From JBAYIE01 sp965279165 (lineage in GTDB: Bacteria > Bacteroidota > Bacteroidia > UKL13-3): a stretch of DNA of 64,000 bases. The stretch's first letter is position 1; each line of letters starts with the position of its first letter. Of this stretch, positions 27,821-36,027 are shown piece by piece. The notes below the pieces were generated by a model. The model did no database searches. It was not told where the DNA came from and saw only the letters and a program-made list of their open reading frames with translations. A program made the translations under genes and the position numbers. Where the stretch lies: positions 3,038,001-3,102,000 of the forward strand of contig OZ257140.1 in the NCBI GenBank assembly GCA_965279165.1. Direction: 5' to 3'.

Positions 27821-29845
27821 GTGGACTTTAAACTAACTTCAGAATACCAACCAACCGGAGATCAACCTGATGCAATCAAAGCCTTGGTTGAAGGAGTGAA
27901 CAGAGGAGATCAATCACAGATTTTGTTGGGGGTAACCGGATCCGGCAAAACATTTACCATTGCCAACCTGATACAACAAACGCAACGACCAACTTTAATT
28001 ATTAGCCACAACAAAACTTTGGTTGCTCAATTATACGGAGAGTTTAAACAGTTTTTTCCCGATAACGCCGTGGAATATTTTGTTTCGTATTACGATTATT
28101 ACCAACCCGAAGCGTTTATTCCATCTTCCAATACCTATATCGAAAAAGATTTAAATATTAACGAAGAGATAGAAAAGATGCGGTTAAAAACAACTTCTTC
28201 TTTGTTGTCAGGCAGAAGGGATGTAATTGTGGTTGCTTCGGTGAGTTGTATTTATGGAGCAGGAAATCCAAGGGATTATGAAAGCAGTATCATTCGGTTG
28301 CACCAAGGACAAAAAACGCCTCGAAATACCATCCTTTTCCAATTGGTAGATTCATTGTATAGCAGGACCACAGCGGATTTTAAAAGAGGTAATTTTAGGG
28401 TGAAAGGAGATGTGTTGGATGTTTTTCCGGCTTATGCTGATTTCGCATTTCGTATTATATTTTTCGGAAATGAAATAGAGCAAATTGATATCATAGACCC
28501 GGTTAGTGGAAGAACACAAGAATCAGTGTCTGATATAGCAATTTTTCCTGCGAATATTTATGTAACACCAAAAGATCAGTTAAATCGCGCTATTCACGAA
28601 ATACAGGATGATCTGGTAATACAGGTTGAATATTTGCGTTCGATTGGAAAACCATTGGAAGCAAAACGACTCGAGGAACGTACCAATTTTGATTTGGAAA
28701 TGATGCGGGAATTGGGGTATTGCAGTGGAATTGAAAATTATTCGAGATACCTAGATAAACGGAATGCCGGTGAAAGGCCATTTTGTTTGTTGGATTATTT
28801 TCCCAAAGATTTGTTGTTGGTAATTGATGAAAGTCATGTTACCATGCCCCAGGTTCGTGCCATGTATGGCGGCGACAGAAGCAGAAAGGAAAACTTGGTG
28901 GAATATGGATTCAGATTGCCATCTGCGTTGGATAACCGACCGTTAAAATTCAATGAGTTTGAAGATATGGTCGGTCAAACGATTTATGTTTCAGCTACTC
29001 CTGCTGATTACGAAATAAGAAAATCAGAAGGGGTGATTGTTGAACAGGTTATTCGTCCTACAGGTTTGTTAGACCCACAAATAGAAATCAGACCTTGCAT
29101 CAACCAGGTGGATGATTTGTTGGATGAAATTGACAAGGTAATTAAGTTAGGAGATAGAATTCTGGTGACCACATTAACCAAAAGAATGGCGGAAGAGTTA
29201 ACCAAATACCTGGCAAAACTAAATATTAAATCCAGGTATATCCATAGTGAAGTGAAGACCTTGGATAGGGTTGAAATTTTACGGGACTTACGTTTGGGGA
29301 TTTTTGATGTGTTGGTAGGGGTTAACCTGCTACGTGAAGGTTTGGATTTACCGGAAGTATCATTGGTAGCAATCATGGATGCCGATAAAGAAGGGTTTTT
29401 ACGTAGCCAGAGTTCATTGACACAAACAATTGGTAGAGCTGCCAGAAACGAAAGAGGAAGGGTTATTATGTATGCAGATAAAATTACCAATAGCATGAAA
29501 CTTACGATTGATGATAATGTTCATAAAAGGGAAAAACAAATGGCATACAATATTGCCAATGGTATAACGCCAAAAACCATTCTGAAATCCAAGGAAGATA
29601 TCATGCAACAAACCTCTGTTGCAGACTCAAAGGCAGGTAGTCATATCAAATATTATATTGAACCCGAAGATCCGGAATATGCAGAAGCAGCAGACCCTAT
29701 TTTGCAACACATGACGAAGGATGATATTGTTAAATTGGCAAAAGAAACAGAAAGAAAAATGCAAAAGGCTGCTAAAGATCTTGATTTTATTGAAGCTGCA
29801 AGGTTAAGAGATGAGTTGTTTGGTTTGAAGAAGAAGATTGAATGA
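27821..29845 (+). CDS. uvrB: Excinuclease ABC subunit B
   Basis: This 674-residue UvrB is the damage-verifying helicase-like subunit of nucleotide excision repair. Visible are Walker A GVTGSGKT (37-44), the beta-hairpin region YYDYYQPEAFIP near residues 90-101, the Walker B-like VIDESH, helicase motif VI QTIGRAARN, and a C-terminal UVR domain (DLDFIEAARLRDELF) that binds UvrC. The start is GTG at 27821, which gives the family N-terminus DFKLTSEYQPTGDQP. A -7-like box lies only 4 nt before the GTG. The length is normal. Confidence 0.97.
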   Translation: MDFKLTSEYQPTGDQPDAIKALVEGVNRGDQSQILLGVTGSGKTFTIANLIQQTQRPTLIISHNKTLVAQLYGEFKQFFPDNAVEYFVSYYDYYQPEAFIPSSNTYIEKDLNINEEIEKMRLKTTSSLLSGRRDVIVVASVSCIYGAGNPRDYESSIIRLHQGQKTPRNTILFQLVDSLYSRTTADFKRGNFRVKGDVLDVFPAYADFAFRIIFFGNEIEQIDIIDPVSGRTQESVSDIAIFPANIYVTPKDQLNRAIHEIQDDLVIQVEYLRSIGKPLEAKRLEERTNFDLEMMRELGYCSGIENYSRYLDKRNAGERPFCLLDYFPKDLLLVIDESHVTMPQVRAMYGGDRSRKENLVEYGFRLPSALDNRPLKFNEFEDMVGQTIYVSATPADYEIRKSEGVIVEQVIRPTGLLDPQIEIRPCINQVDDLLDEIDKVIKLGDRILVTTLTKRMAEELTKYLAKLNIKSRYIHSEVKTLDRVEILRDLRLGIFDVLVGVNLLREGLDLPEVSLVAIMDADKEGFLRSQSSLTQTIGRAARNERGRVIMYADKITNSMKLTIDDNVHKREKQMAYNIANGITPKTILKSKEDIMQQTSVADSKAGSHIKYYIEPEDPEYAEAADPILQHMTKDDIVKLAKETERKMQKAAKDLDFIEAARLRDELFGLKKKIE

Positions 29846-29878
29846 TGAATTATGAATTATGAATTATGAATGATTGGA

Positions 29879-29956
29879 TGTTGATGAGCGGAAAGCGAAT
29901 CAATCCCGCGCGATAAAAACAAGGAAGTACGATACAATTTTTACATGCGGGAATGA
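29879..29956 (+). repeat. Dispersed intergenic element, copy A
   Basis: The segment from TGTTGATGAGC through GCGAATCAATCCCGCGCGAT, AAAAACAAGGA and TTTTTACAT to GCGGGAA recurs on the opposite strand at 35752-35830 with only scattered differences. It is non-coding in both places. It looks like a small dispersed repeat, perhaps a mobilised or palindromic-element relative, but no transposase or terminal repeat was identified. Confidence 0.8.
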
Positions 29957-30011
29957 ATGATGACGTCGTGATGAATATCGACTTTTTAGCCACAGATTTC
30001 ACAGATTACAC

Positions 30012-30895
30012 GGAACAATAAATTTGTTTGACATAAAGTCAAAATATAAACAAACAACAACTGACTATTGCCTACTGACCAATGACTACTAGCTTTTGAC
30101 TGACTGCAGATCGCTTCTTAAACCACTGATTTAATATCAATTTGTAAACCCCGAAGGAGTGACATTATTGTTTGATTTTTTAACCGCAAAGTTCGCAGAT
30201 GTTTTACAAGGAGGGCACAAAGAGTTTCACCACAGAGGCACAGATGCACAGAGGTCACAGAGTTTTATAAAATAGGCTTTCGTTTGGCATAAAGCCAAAA
30301 TATAAACCAACAACAACTGACTATTGCCTTCTGACCAATGACCACCAGCTTTTGACAGATCGCTGATTGCTTCTCAAGCCACTGATTTAATTCCAATTTG
30401 TAAACCTCAAAGGGGTGACATTATTATAGAAAATTTCATTTAAGTCGCAACCATAACCCTGAAAGGGTGACATTATTGTTTGATTTTTAACCGCAAAGTT
30501 CGTAGAGATTTTACAAGGAGGGCACACAGAGTTTCACCACAGAGGCACAGAGGTCACAGAGTTTTATAAAATAGGCTTTCGTTTGGCATAAAGCCAAAAT
30601 ATAAACAAACAACAACTGACTATTGCCTTCTGACCAATGACCACTAGCTTTTGACCGATCGCTTCTCAAACCACAGATTTAATTCCAATTTTTAAACCCC
30701 AAAGGGGTGACATTATTGTTTGATTTTTTAACCGCAAAGTTCGCAGAGATTTTACACGGAGGGCACACAGAGTTTCACCACAGAGGTCACAGAGTTTTAT
30801 AAAATAGCCTTTCGGTTGGCATAAAGCCAAATTACAAACCAACAACAACTGACTATTGCCTTCTGACCAATGACCACCTGCTTTTGACCGATCGC
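30012..30895. repeat. Degenerate tandem array of 230-300-bp units
   Basis: The same blocks recur in order: AACAACAACTGACTATTGCC with CTGACCAATGAC, CGCTTCT..CCACTGATTTAAT, a palindromic A-CCCC-GAA-GGGGTGACATTATT-type word, TTTAACCGCAAAGTTCG, GAGTTTCACCACAGAGG, and GGCATAAAGCCAAA. The GGCATAAAGCCAAA block occurs at about 30286, 30587 and 30819, giving spacings near 301 and 232 bp; an older variant is near 30030. The middle unit carries an extra 53-bp piece containing a second GTGACATTATT word. There are no unique spacers, so it is not a CRISPR array. Confidence 0.85.
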
Positions 30896-30967
30896 TGATC
30901 ATGCTGCCTTTTGCCTATTGCCTACTGCCTTACTGCCTTACTGCCTTACTGCCTCTTGCCTACATAA

Positions 30968-32377
30968 TCAGTTTTTGATTAATTTCCTGGATATCGTGCG
31001 GCCATTAAATGTACTTTGAAGTATATACATTCCAACATTTAATTTCGAGGTAGGAATCACAACATGGTTTAAATCAGCTTGTAAATTAGCATTACTCGAA
31101 TGAATAATTTCACCCAATAAATTGGTAAAGTCAAACTGCATTTCCCCACTTTCTCTGGATTGAATTTGTAGGTTAACTTGGTTTGTAAATGGATTGGGAA
31201 ATGCTTGCAAAGAAATTATTGGTTGGATATCTGTTCCATCAGAAAGATTATTTGCCGGTTTTAATACAAAAATCCCTTCGCTGATGTCGCTGGCAATGAT
31301 ATTTCCGGATTTTAAAAACGGCCAAACTCCCCAACAGCCATGAAAGCCATTGTACACACCGGCCGCATTTTTGGGATAAGTATCGTAGTAACCTGCAACC
31401 GGTGGTATTTGGTTAGGCATAAAAGCACCGATGTCTTTTAAATCAAAAATATAGACGCCATCTTCATATACTGAAATATAAGCAAATCGTCCATTCCAAT
31501 ATGCATTGTGTGGTGTAGCACCAATATGGGTATTAAAAACAGTGATGAAATTTGGGTTTCCTATATCATGGATATCAAAAATTTTGATTCCTAATCCATT
31601 GGGTACTTCATCCGTAAACATGAGGTATTTGCCGGTACTATCCAACCAACTGCTATGGTTATAGCCATTTTGCGCATAGGGTGGAGTTATCGAACCAATC
31701 AGGAGCTGGTTGTTCATATCCCTTAAATCAAAAATGAACAAACCGGGATAACCACAGGATAAATACACGGTATCATTTTTAGCAAACATTTCGTGGGTGT
31801 ATCCACAACCCAGACTCTTATCCAGTTCACCTAAATAGGCCGGTAATTCAGGGTTGCTGAGGTTGAAAACTGCTAACGAGCGAATACCACCGGCTTTCAT
31901 GGAGGAACCACAGAGGTAGAGCCTTTTCGAAGGAGCATCAATAAATAAGGTATGTGTATTTACAGTTAACGAATCGCTGTCGTATACTTTATGGACCGAA
32001 TCAGGTAGATATTGTAAATCAAAAATCTGTAACCCGCCTAATGGCGAACTCCTGTCGCTTACACAATAAACATAATGGTCGTACACTTCATAATCTCTGT
32101 TGATGGCATTGCGGGCATGGCCTTCTTCCACATCACATTTTAATATGATATTGGGATTGGTAATGTCGAAGAAATAAATCGAATCGTTGCTACCGGCGAT
32201 GATATATTCTTTGTTTTTTATGGTGTCGTTCCAACCCATAATATCATTCCAAACTTGATCGCCATCGATTACAGGCAAGTTAGGATCGTTCCAATGACTA
32301 AGTAAAGTTATATTTTCCTGCTGCCCTCTAGAGGTATGACAAAGTATTAATAACACACATATCAATAGGGTTCTCAT
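30968..32377 (-). CDS. Choice-of-anchor B / LVIVD-type surface beta-propeller, T9SS-sorted
   Basis: The protein of about 469 residues has a signal peptide from the ATG at 32377 (MRTLLICVLLILCHTSRG, then Q). Its propeller-like repeats carry the LVIVD-type signature, for example SIYFFDITNPNII, GLQIFDLQYLP, LAVFNLSNPELPAYLGEL and GLFIFDLRDMN. This matches the choice-of-anchor B family, whose function is unknown. The C-terminus is a sorting domain (QAFPNPFTNQVNLQI) ending RKLIKN, so the protein goes to the surface by T9SS. It follows lpxK by 17 nt. An in-frame ATG at 32386 is the alternative start. Confidence 0.82.
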   Translation of the reverse strand: MRTLLICVLLILCHTSRGQQENITLLSHWNDPNLPVIDGDQVWNDIMGWNDTIKNKEYIIAGSNDSIYFFDITNPNIILKCDVEEGHARNAINRDYEVYDHYVYCVSDRSSPLGGLQIFDLQYLPDSVHKVYDSDSLTVNTHTLFIDAPSKRLYLCGSSMKAGGIRSLAVFNLSNPELPAYLGELDKSLGCGYTHEMFAKNDTVYLSCGYPGLFIFDLRDMNNQLLIGSITPPYAQNGYNHSSWLDSTGKYLMFTDEVPNGLGIKIFDIHDIGNPNFITVFNTHIGATPHNAYWNGRFAYISVYEDGVYIFDLKDIGAFMPNQIPPVAGYYDTYPKNAAGVYNGFHGCWGVWPFLKSGNIIASDISEGIFVLKPANNLSDGTDIQPIISLQAFPNPFTNQVNLQIQSRESGEMQFDFTNLLGEIIHSSNANLQADLNHVVIPTSKLNVGMYILQSTFNGRTISRKLIKN

Positions 32378-32394
32378 TACTTGCAAGATAACTT

Positions 32395-33468
32395 TTATGC
32401 GTGGATAGTTGTATCATCAGGTTGAAGTAATGATGCATCAACCAATTTACGAATAACAGATAGGAGCAAATCGGCATCGTTACTGTTCAACTTAATTTCA
32501 ATAGGTATATAATAAACAGGCAGGTTTTCAAGTCGTTTTTCTGTTCTTAATTTTACAGCATCCTTTTCGGTGCAAACAATACTTTTGTTAGGTAATTCGA
32601 TGGAATTAAAAAGACTAATAATTTTTTCAATATCCGTTTCGGAGTAGGCATGGTGGTCGCTATAACGAATGGTGTGGTTTACAGAAAACGAATTGCCGAG
32701 ATAATGGATCAATGGATCCGGATTCGCAATTCCGGTTACCAGCAAAAGATTGGTATGGTTTGATGGCAATGGCAAGTTTTGATTAAACAGAGGAATTAAC
32801 TTTCCATATTGTATGGAAGAAAATAATACAAACTGATTTTCGGTAGGTTTAATTTTATCGACGATTTCTCTTTTCGTTTTTTCATCTAAGGTATCCGGAC
32901 ATTTGGTAACAATTACCACCTTTGCCCGCTTATAACCTGAGCGAAACTCGCGTAATAACCCGGAAGGTAAGAGCCAATCGTTTGTGAATAAGTTATTGTA
33001 ATCGGTAAGTAAGACATAAGCTCCTGCCTTTAAGGGAAGGTGTTGAAACCCATCATCCATTAAAATTAATTCGGTTTCCGGCGCATCTGCAAGTAAGTCA
33101 GGAATACCAAGTACGCGATTTTCTGACACTCCAACCGGAATGGATGGAAATTTCCTGTAAATCTGAAAAGGCTCATCTCCAATGGTAGCAGGGGTTGCAT
33201 GGATATCCGCTAAAACATAACCACTTGTTTTTCTTTTGTATCCGCGACTTAATACCGCAATTTTATATTGGTTTTGTAGGTGTTGAATTAACCATTCAAT
33301 ATGTGGTGTTTTGCCTGTTCCACCGGCCGAAAGATTACCAATGCATACAATTGGTAAATCAAATTCGGTACGAGAGAAGATGCCAATCCGATACAATAAA
33401 TTTCTAAAAAGTATGATGAAACCATACAAAATGGTGAACGGCAGAAGGAGTATACGAATGATGATCAC
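32395..33468 (-). CDS. lpxK: Tetraacyldisaccharide 4'-kinase
   Basis: This 357-residue kinase adds the 4'-phosphate to the lipid A precursor DS-1-P at the inner membrane. The family signature GNLSAGGTGKTPH (Walker A, residues 45-56) is present, followed by VLSRGYKRKTSGY, GDEPFQIYRKFP and LILMDDGFQHLPL with the catalytic Asp-Asp. The N-terminal hydrophobic segment (residues 1-28) is the membrane anchor. The length is normal. Confidence 0.95.
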   Translation of the reverse strand: MIIIRILLLPFTILYGFIILFRNLLYRIGIFSRTEFDLPIVCIGNLSAGGTGKTPHIEWLIQHLQNQYKIAVLSRGYKRKTSGYVLADIHATPATIGDEPFQIYRKFPSIPVGVSENRVLGIPDLLADAPETELILMDDGFQHLPLKAGAYVLLTDYNNLFTNDWLLPSGLLREFRSGYKRAKVVIVTKCPDTLDEKTKREIVDKIKPTENQFVLFSSIQYGKLIPLFNQNLPLPSNHTNLLLVTGIANPDPLIHYLGNSFSVNHTIRYSDHHAYSETDIEKIISLFNSIELPNKSIVCTEKDAVKLRTEKRLENLPVYYIPIEIKLNSNDADLLLSVIRKLVDASLLQPDDTTIHA

Positions 33469-33518
33469 GCTGCAATTTAAGCTTCTTTTGGGGTAAAACG
33501 AAAGGGAGAGGAAAGTGA

Positions 33519-33582
33519 TTGAAGCGTTAAGGTGTTGAAGTGTTAAAGTGTTGAAGTGTTAAGGTGTTGAAGTGTTGAAGTT
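33519..33582. repeat. Minisatellite of GTGTTGAAG/GTGTTAAG words
   Basis: Alternating 8-9-bp words GTGTTGAA and GTGTTAAG or GTGTTAAAG fill about 60 bp between the lpxK start and efp. It is in the intergenic gap and encodes nothing. Confidence 0.85.
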
Positions 33583-33664
33583 CGGTAATAGACTACCATT
33601 TCCAAAAATATTAAATTTAAATTCTTAAATCTTCAATCTCTTCTTCCTTTTAACTGCTTCCGTT

Positions 33665-34225
33665 TTACTTCACCCTTTCCACATAAGCACCGGTTCTGGT
33701 ATCAACCTTTACCTTGTCGCCTACATTTACAAACAGAGGAACATTTACTTCAGCACCATTATCTAAGGTAGCAGGTTTAAGTGTATTGGTGGCGGTATCT
33801 CCTTTAACGCCCGGTTCTGTATAAGTAATTTCAAGCACCACAAAAGTTGGCATTTCTGCTCCAATTGGATCATCTCCTTCAAAAGAAACATTGATTATCA
33901 TTTCTTCTTTTAAGAATCGGGCTGAATTACCAAACATGGTTTCTGAAATATAAATTTGGTCGAAGGTTTCCGGATCCATTAATACCAAGTTGGTGCCATC
34001 TTTGTATAAAAACTGCAGATCGCGAAAATCAACCCTTACTATTTCCACATCTTCTCCTGCACGGAAACGATGTTCCATTTGTTTACCGGTTTTTACATTG
34101 CGTAAAACAACCTGATAAAATGCACGTAAATTTCCGGGTGTACGGTGCTGGTATTCCATCACCTGACATAATTCATTGTTATATTTGATAAAACATCCTT
34201 TGAATAAATCTCCAGTATTTGCCAT
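33665..34225 (-). CDS. efp: Elongation factor P
   Basis: EF-P rescues ribosomes stalled at polyproline. The 186-residue protein from the ATG at 34225 (MANTGDLFKGCFIKYN) has normal EF-P length and the three-domain pattern, with GDKVKVDTRTGAYVERVK at the end. The tip of domain I reads TPGNLRAF: aligned without gaps to the E. coli PGKGQAF loop, the modified Lys34 is replaced by Asn32 here, and an Arg lies two positions on. The frame is open to 34279, but that extension is not family-like. Divergent from pepT. Confidence 0.95.
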   Translation of the reverse strand: MANTGDLFKGCFIKYNNELCQVMEYQHRTPGNLRAFYQVVLRNVKTGKQMEHRFRAGEDVEIVRVDFRDLQFLYKDGTNLVLMDPETFDQIYISETMFGNSARFLKEEMIINVSFEGDDPIGAEMPTFVVLEITYTEPGVKGDTATNTLKPATLDNGAEVNVPLFVNVGDKVKVDTRTGAYVERVK

Positions 34226-34350
34226 TCGGTTTAATTGATTAAGAGGCGCGAAAATGCAAAAGGTTGGGCACATTACCAAGTTAAGCAGGAAAATGGTCGG
34301 GTATTTTTCAATTCGCGTAGGTATTATGTAGATTGCATCAAAATTATTTT

Positions 34351-35601
34351 ATGGCACTTACAAATTACCAATCCAAAGTTGCAGCGCGTTTAATGCGTTA
34401 TGTTAAAGTCGATACCACGGCTGATCCGGCATCTGATACACAACCCAGCAGTTTAAAACAATTTGATTTGTTAAAAATGTTGGTGATTGAGTTGAAAGAA
34501 ATTGGGATTAATGAAGTTGAATTGGATGAAAATGGGTATATTTATGCAACCATTCCAGCAACGTCACAAAAAGATATTCCAGTAATTTGTTTCTGTTCGC
34601 ATGTGGATACAGCACCGGATTGCAGCGGAACAGGTGTCAGACCTATCCTTCATAAAAAATGGGATGGATCGGATATCGTATTACCTGACGATAATTCAAT
34701 CGTAATTACTACCACCAAACATCCATACTTAAAAGAGAAAATAGGGGATGATATCATTACTGCTTCCGGCACTACTTTGTTGGGAGCAGACGATAAGGCC
34801 GGTGTTTCCATCATCATGGATCTTGCCAATTATTTGATGCAACATCCCGAAATAAACCATGGAAAAATTAAAATTTTATTTACTCCGGATGAAGAAATCG
34901 GCCGTGGAGTGGATAAAGTGAATATGCAAAAACTTGGGGCCGATTTCGGATATACGATGGATGGGGGCGAATGTGGCATGTTAGAAGGAGAGAATTTTTC
35001 AGCCGACGGATGCACCGTTACTTTTCATGGTATTAGTGCCCATCCGGGATATGCAAAAAACAAATTGGTGAATGCACAAAAGGTTGCCGCTCGATTCCTG
35101 GATTCTTTTCCTAAAGATCAATGGAGTCCGGAAACAACCGAAAAGTACGAGGGATTTGTGCACCCTGTTGGCATGTCGGGCGAACTCGAAAAAGCGATGG
35201 TAAAATTTATTATCCGCGATTTTGAAACCAATCAATTACAAGTACATGAAGCCCGGATTGAAGAATTGGCTAAGCAAGCTGTAGCAGCATTTCCTGGCTC
35301 ATCTTATACCATGGAAGTAAAGGCCCAATACCGCAACATGAAAGAAATATTGGATAAAGAACCAAGGGTAATGGATTATGCTGAAGAAGCATATAAACGA
35401 GCTGGTTTAACTCCTGTCAAAACAAATATTAGAGGTGGAACCGATGGAGCTAGATTATCCTTTATGGGCTTGCCTTGTCCGAATTTATTTACCGGCGAAA
35501 TGGCGATCCACAGCAAAATGGAATATGTTAGCGTTCAGGATATGGAAAAGGCGGTAGAGGTTTGTGTGGAATTGGTGAAGGTTTGGGAGGATCGCGCGTA
35601 G
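34351..35601 (+). CDS. pepT: Tripeptide aminopeptidase (peptidase T)
   Basis: This 416-residue M20 zinc peptidase removes N-terminal residues from tripeptides in the cytosol. Metal-site blocks are visible: CSHVDTAPD (His and catalytic Asp), TLLGADDKAGV (bridging Asp), LFTPDEEIGRG (Glu pair), YTMDGGECG and NIRGGTDGARLSFMGLP. I chose the ATG at 34351. A TTG at 34333 is in frame but would add six residues with no support. The stop is followed at once by a palindromic repeat. Confidence 0.94.
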   Translation: MALTNYQSKVAARLMRYVKVDTTADPASDTQPSSLKQFDLLKMLVIELKEIGINEVELDENGYIYATIPATSQKDIPVICFCSHVDTAPDCSGTGVRPILHKKWDGSDIVLPDDNSIVITTTKHPYLKEKIGDDIITASGTTLLGADDKAGVSIIMDLANYLMQHPEINHGKIKILFTPDEEIGRGVDKVNMQKLGADFGYTMDGGECGMLEGENFSADGCTVTFHGISAHPGYAKNKLVNAQKVAARFLDSFPKDQWSPETTEKYEGFVHPVGMSGELEKAMVKFIIRDFETNQLQVHEARIEELAKQAVAAFPGSSYTMEVKAQYRNMKEILDKEPRVMDYAEEAYKRAGLTPVKTNIRGGTDGARLSFMGLPCPNLFTGEMAIHSKMEYVSVQDMEKAVEVCVELVKVWEDRA

Positions 35602-35645
35602 GGACAGGTCGCGCCGTAGGGACAGGTCGCGACCTGTCCCTACGG
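35594..35645. repeat. REP-like palindrome pair with GTCGCGAC core
   Basis: CCGTAGGGACAGGTCG and its exact reverse complement form a 32-bp perfect palindrome at 35614-35645. A half copy with the words GTAGGGACAGGTCGCG precedes it at 35598-35613, over the pepT stop. The core is the same as at 14184 and 25511. It could fold into a strong hairpin and may end the pepT transcript. Confidence 0.88.
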
Positions 35646-35672
35646 TGAATGTTTGGGAGGAGAAGGGGTAGG

Positions 35673-35727
35673 GTCATTGGTCAGAAGTCATTGGTCAATA
35701 GTCATTGGTCAGAAGTCATTGGTCATT
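35673..35727. repeat. Minisatellite of GTCATTGGTCAGAA words
   Basis: Four imperfect copies of a 14-bp word, GTCATTGGTCAGAA or GTCATTGGTCAATA, run in tandem. The word is the reverse complement of TTCTGACCAATGAC found in every unit of the 30-kb tandem array, so the two regions share a repeat family in opposite orientation. Confidence 0.85.
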
Positions 35728-35731
35728 TTAG

Positions 35732-35996
35732 TGCGACGCGGCCATATTTACTTCCCGAATGTAAAAACTACGTCGTTCCTCCTTGTTTTTATCGCGCGGG
35801 ATTGATTCGCCTTAAGGCTCATCAACACTTACTCATTACATACTATCCGGATGTCTTCGACATCATTCGACAAGCTCATGATTTAGCTCAGACACCGGCA
35901 TTCCGATTAAAATTAAGATTAAATTTCTAACTAGCCTTTATATTAGAGCATTGGTAAAAAACAGTCGACATTTCTTGCGACGCGGCCATATTTACT
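35732..35996. repeat. 21-bp direct repeats flanking a 223-bp segment
   Basis: TGCGACGCGGCCATATTTACT occurs at 35732-35752 and again at 35976-35996 without differences. The segment between contains the inverted copy of the dispersed element. The repeats are longer than normal transposition target duplications, and no mobility gene is inside. Confidence 0.8.
35752..35830 (-). repeat. Dispersed intergenic element, copy B (inverted)
   Basis: The reverse complement of this stretch reproduces the element at 29879-29956, including GCGAATCAATCCCGCGCGAT and AAAAACAAGGA, with a few substitutions such as CTTAAG for GGAAA. Having two copies 5.9 kb apart in opposite orientation marks it as a dispersed repeat rather than a gene remnant unique to this place. 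Confidence 0.8.
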
Positions 35997-36027
35997 AATT
36001 TACTCACTTACTAATTTACTCATTTCC

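Larger units (their letters stand above)
29846..30967. other. 1.1-kb gene-free repeat region
   Basis: No credible gene lies between uvrB and the next gene. The stretch begins with TGAATTA-type tandem words (about 29842-29870), then a 78-bp dispersed element (29879-29956), then a degenerate tandem array of long units (about 30012-30895), and ends with TACTGCCT-type words up to 30960. A short open frame inside the array only translates repeat DNA. Confidence 0.8.
35602..36027. other. 426-bp gene-free repeat region
   Basis: Between pepT and the DUF4294 gene I see only repeats: the palindrome (to 35645), a GTCATTGGTCAGAA minisatellite (about 35673-35727), a 21-bp direct repeat at 35732 and 35976 flanking the inverted dispersed element, and TTACTAATTTACTCA words at about 35991-36024. 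A 93-codon frame through the region translates repeat sequence and is not credible. Confidence 0.75.

Noticed and set aside
30012..30895. Possible CRISPR array
   Set aside because: Repeat units are long and degenerate with no unique spacers of equal length, and no cas genes are near.
30666..30902. A 78-codon minus-strand frame in the tandem array
   Set aside because: It is only the translation of the repeat units, and the sister units do not keep the frame open.
35649..35930. A 93-codon open frame between pepT and the DUF4294 gene
   Set aside because: It runs straight through minisatellite and dispersed-element DNA, has no domain-like pattern and no plausible start context.
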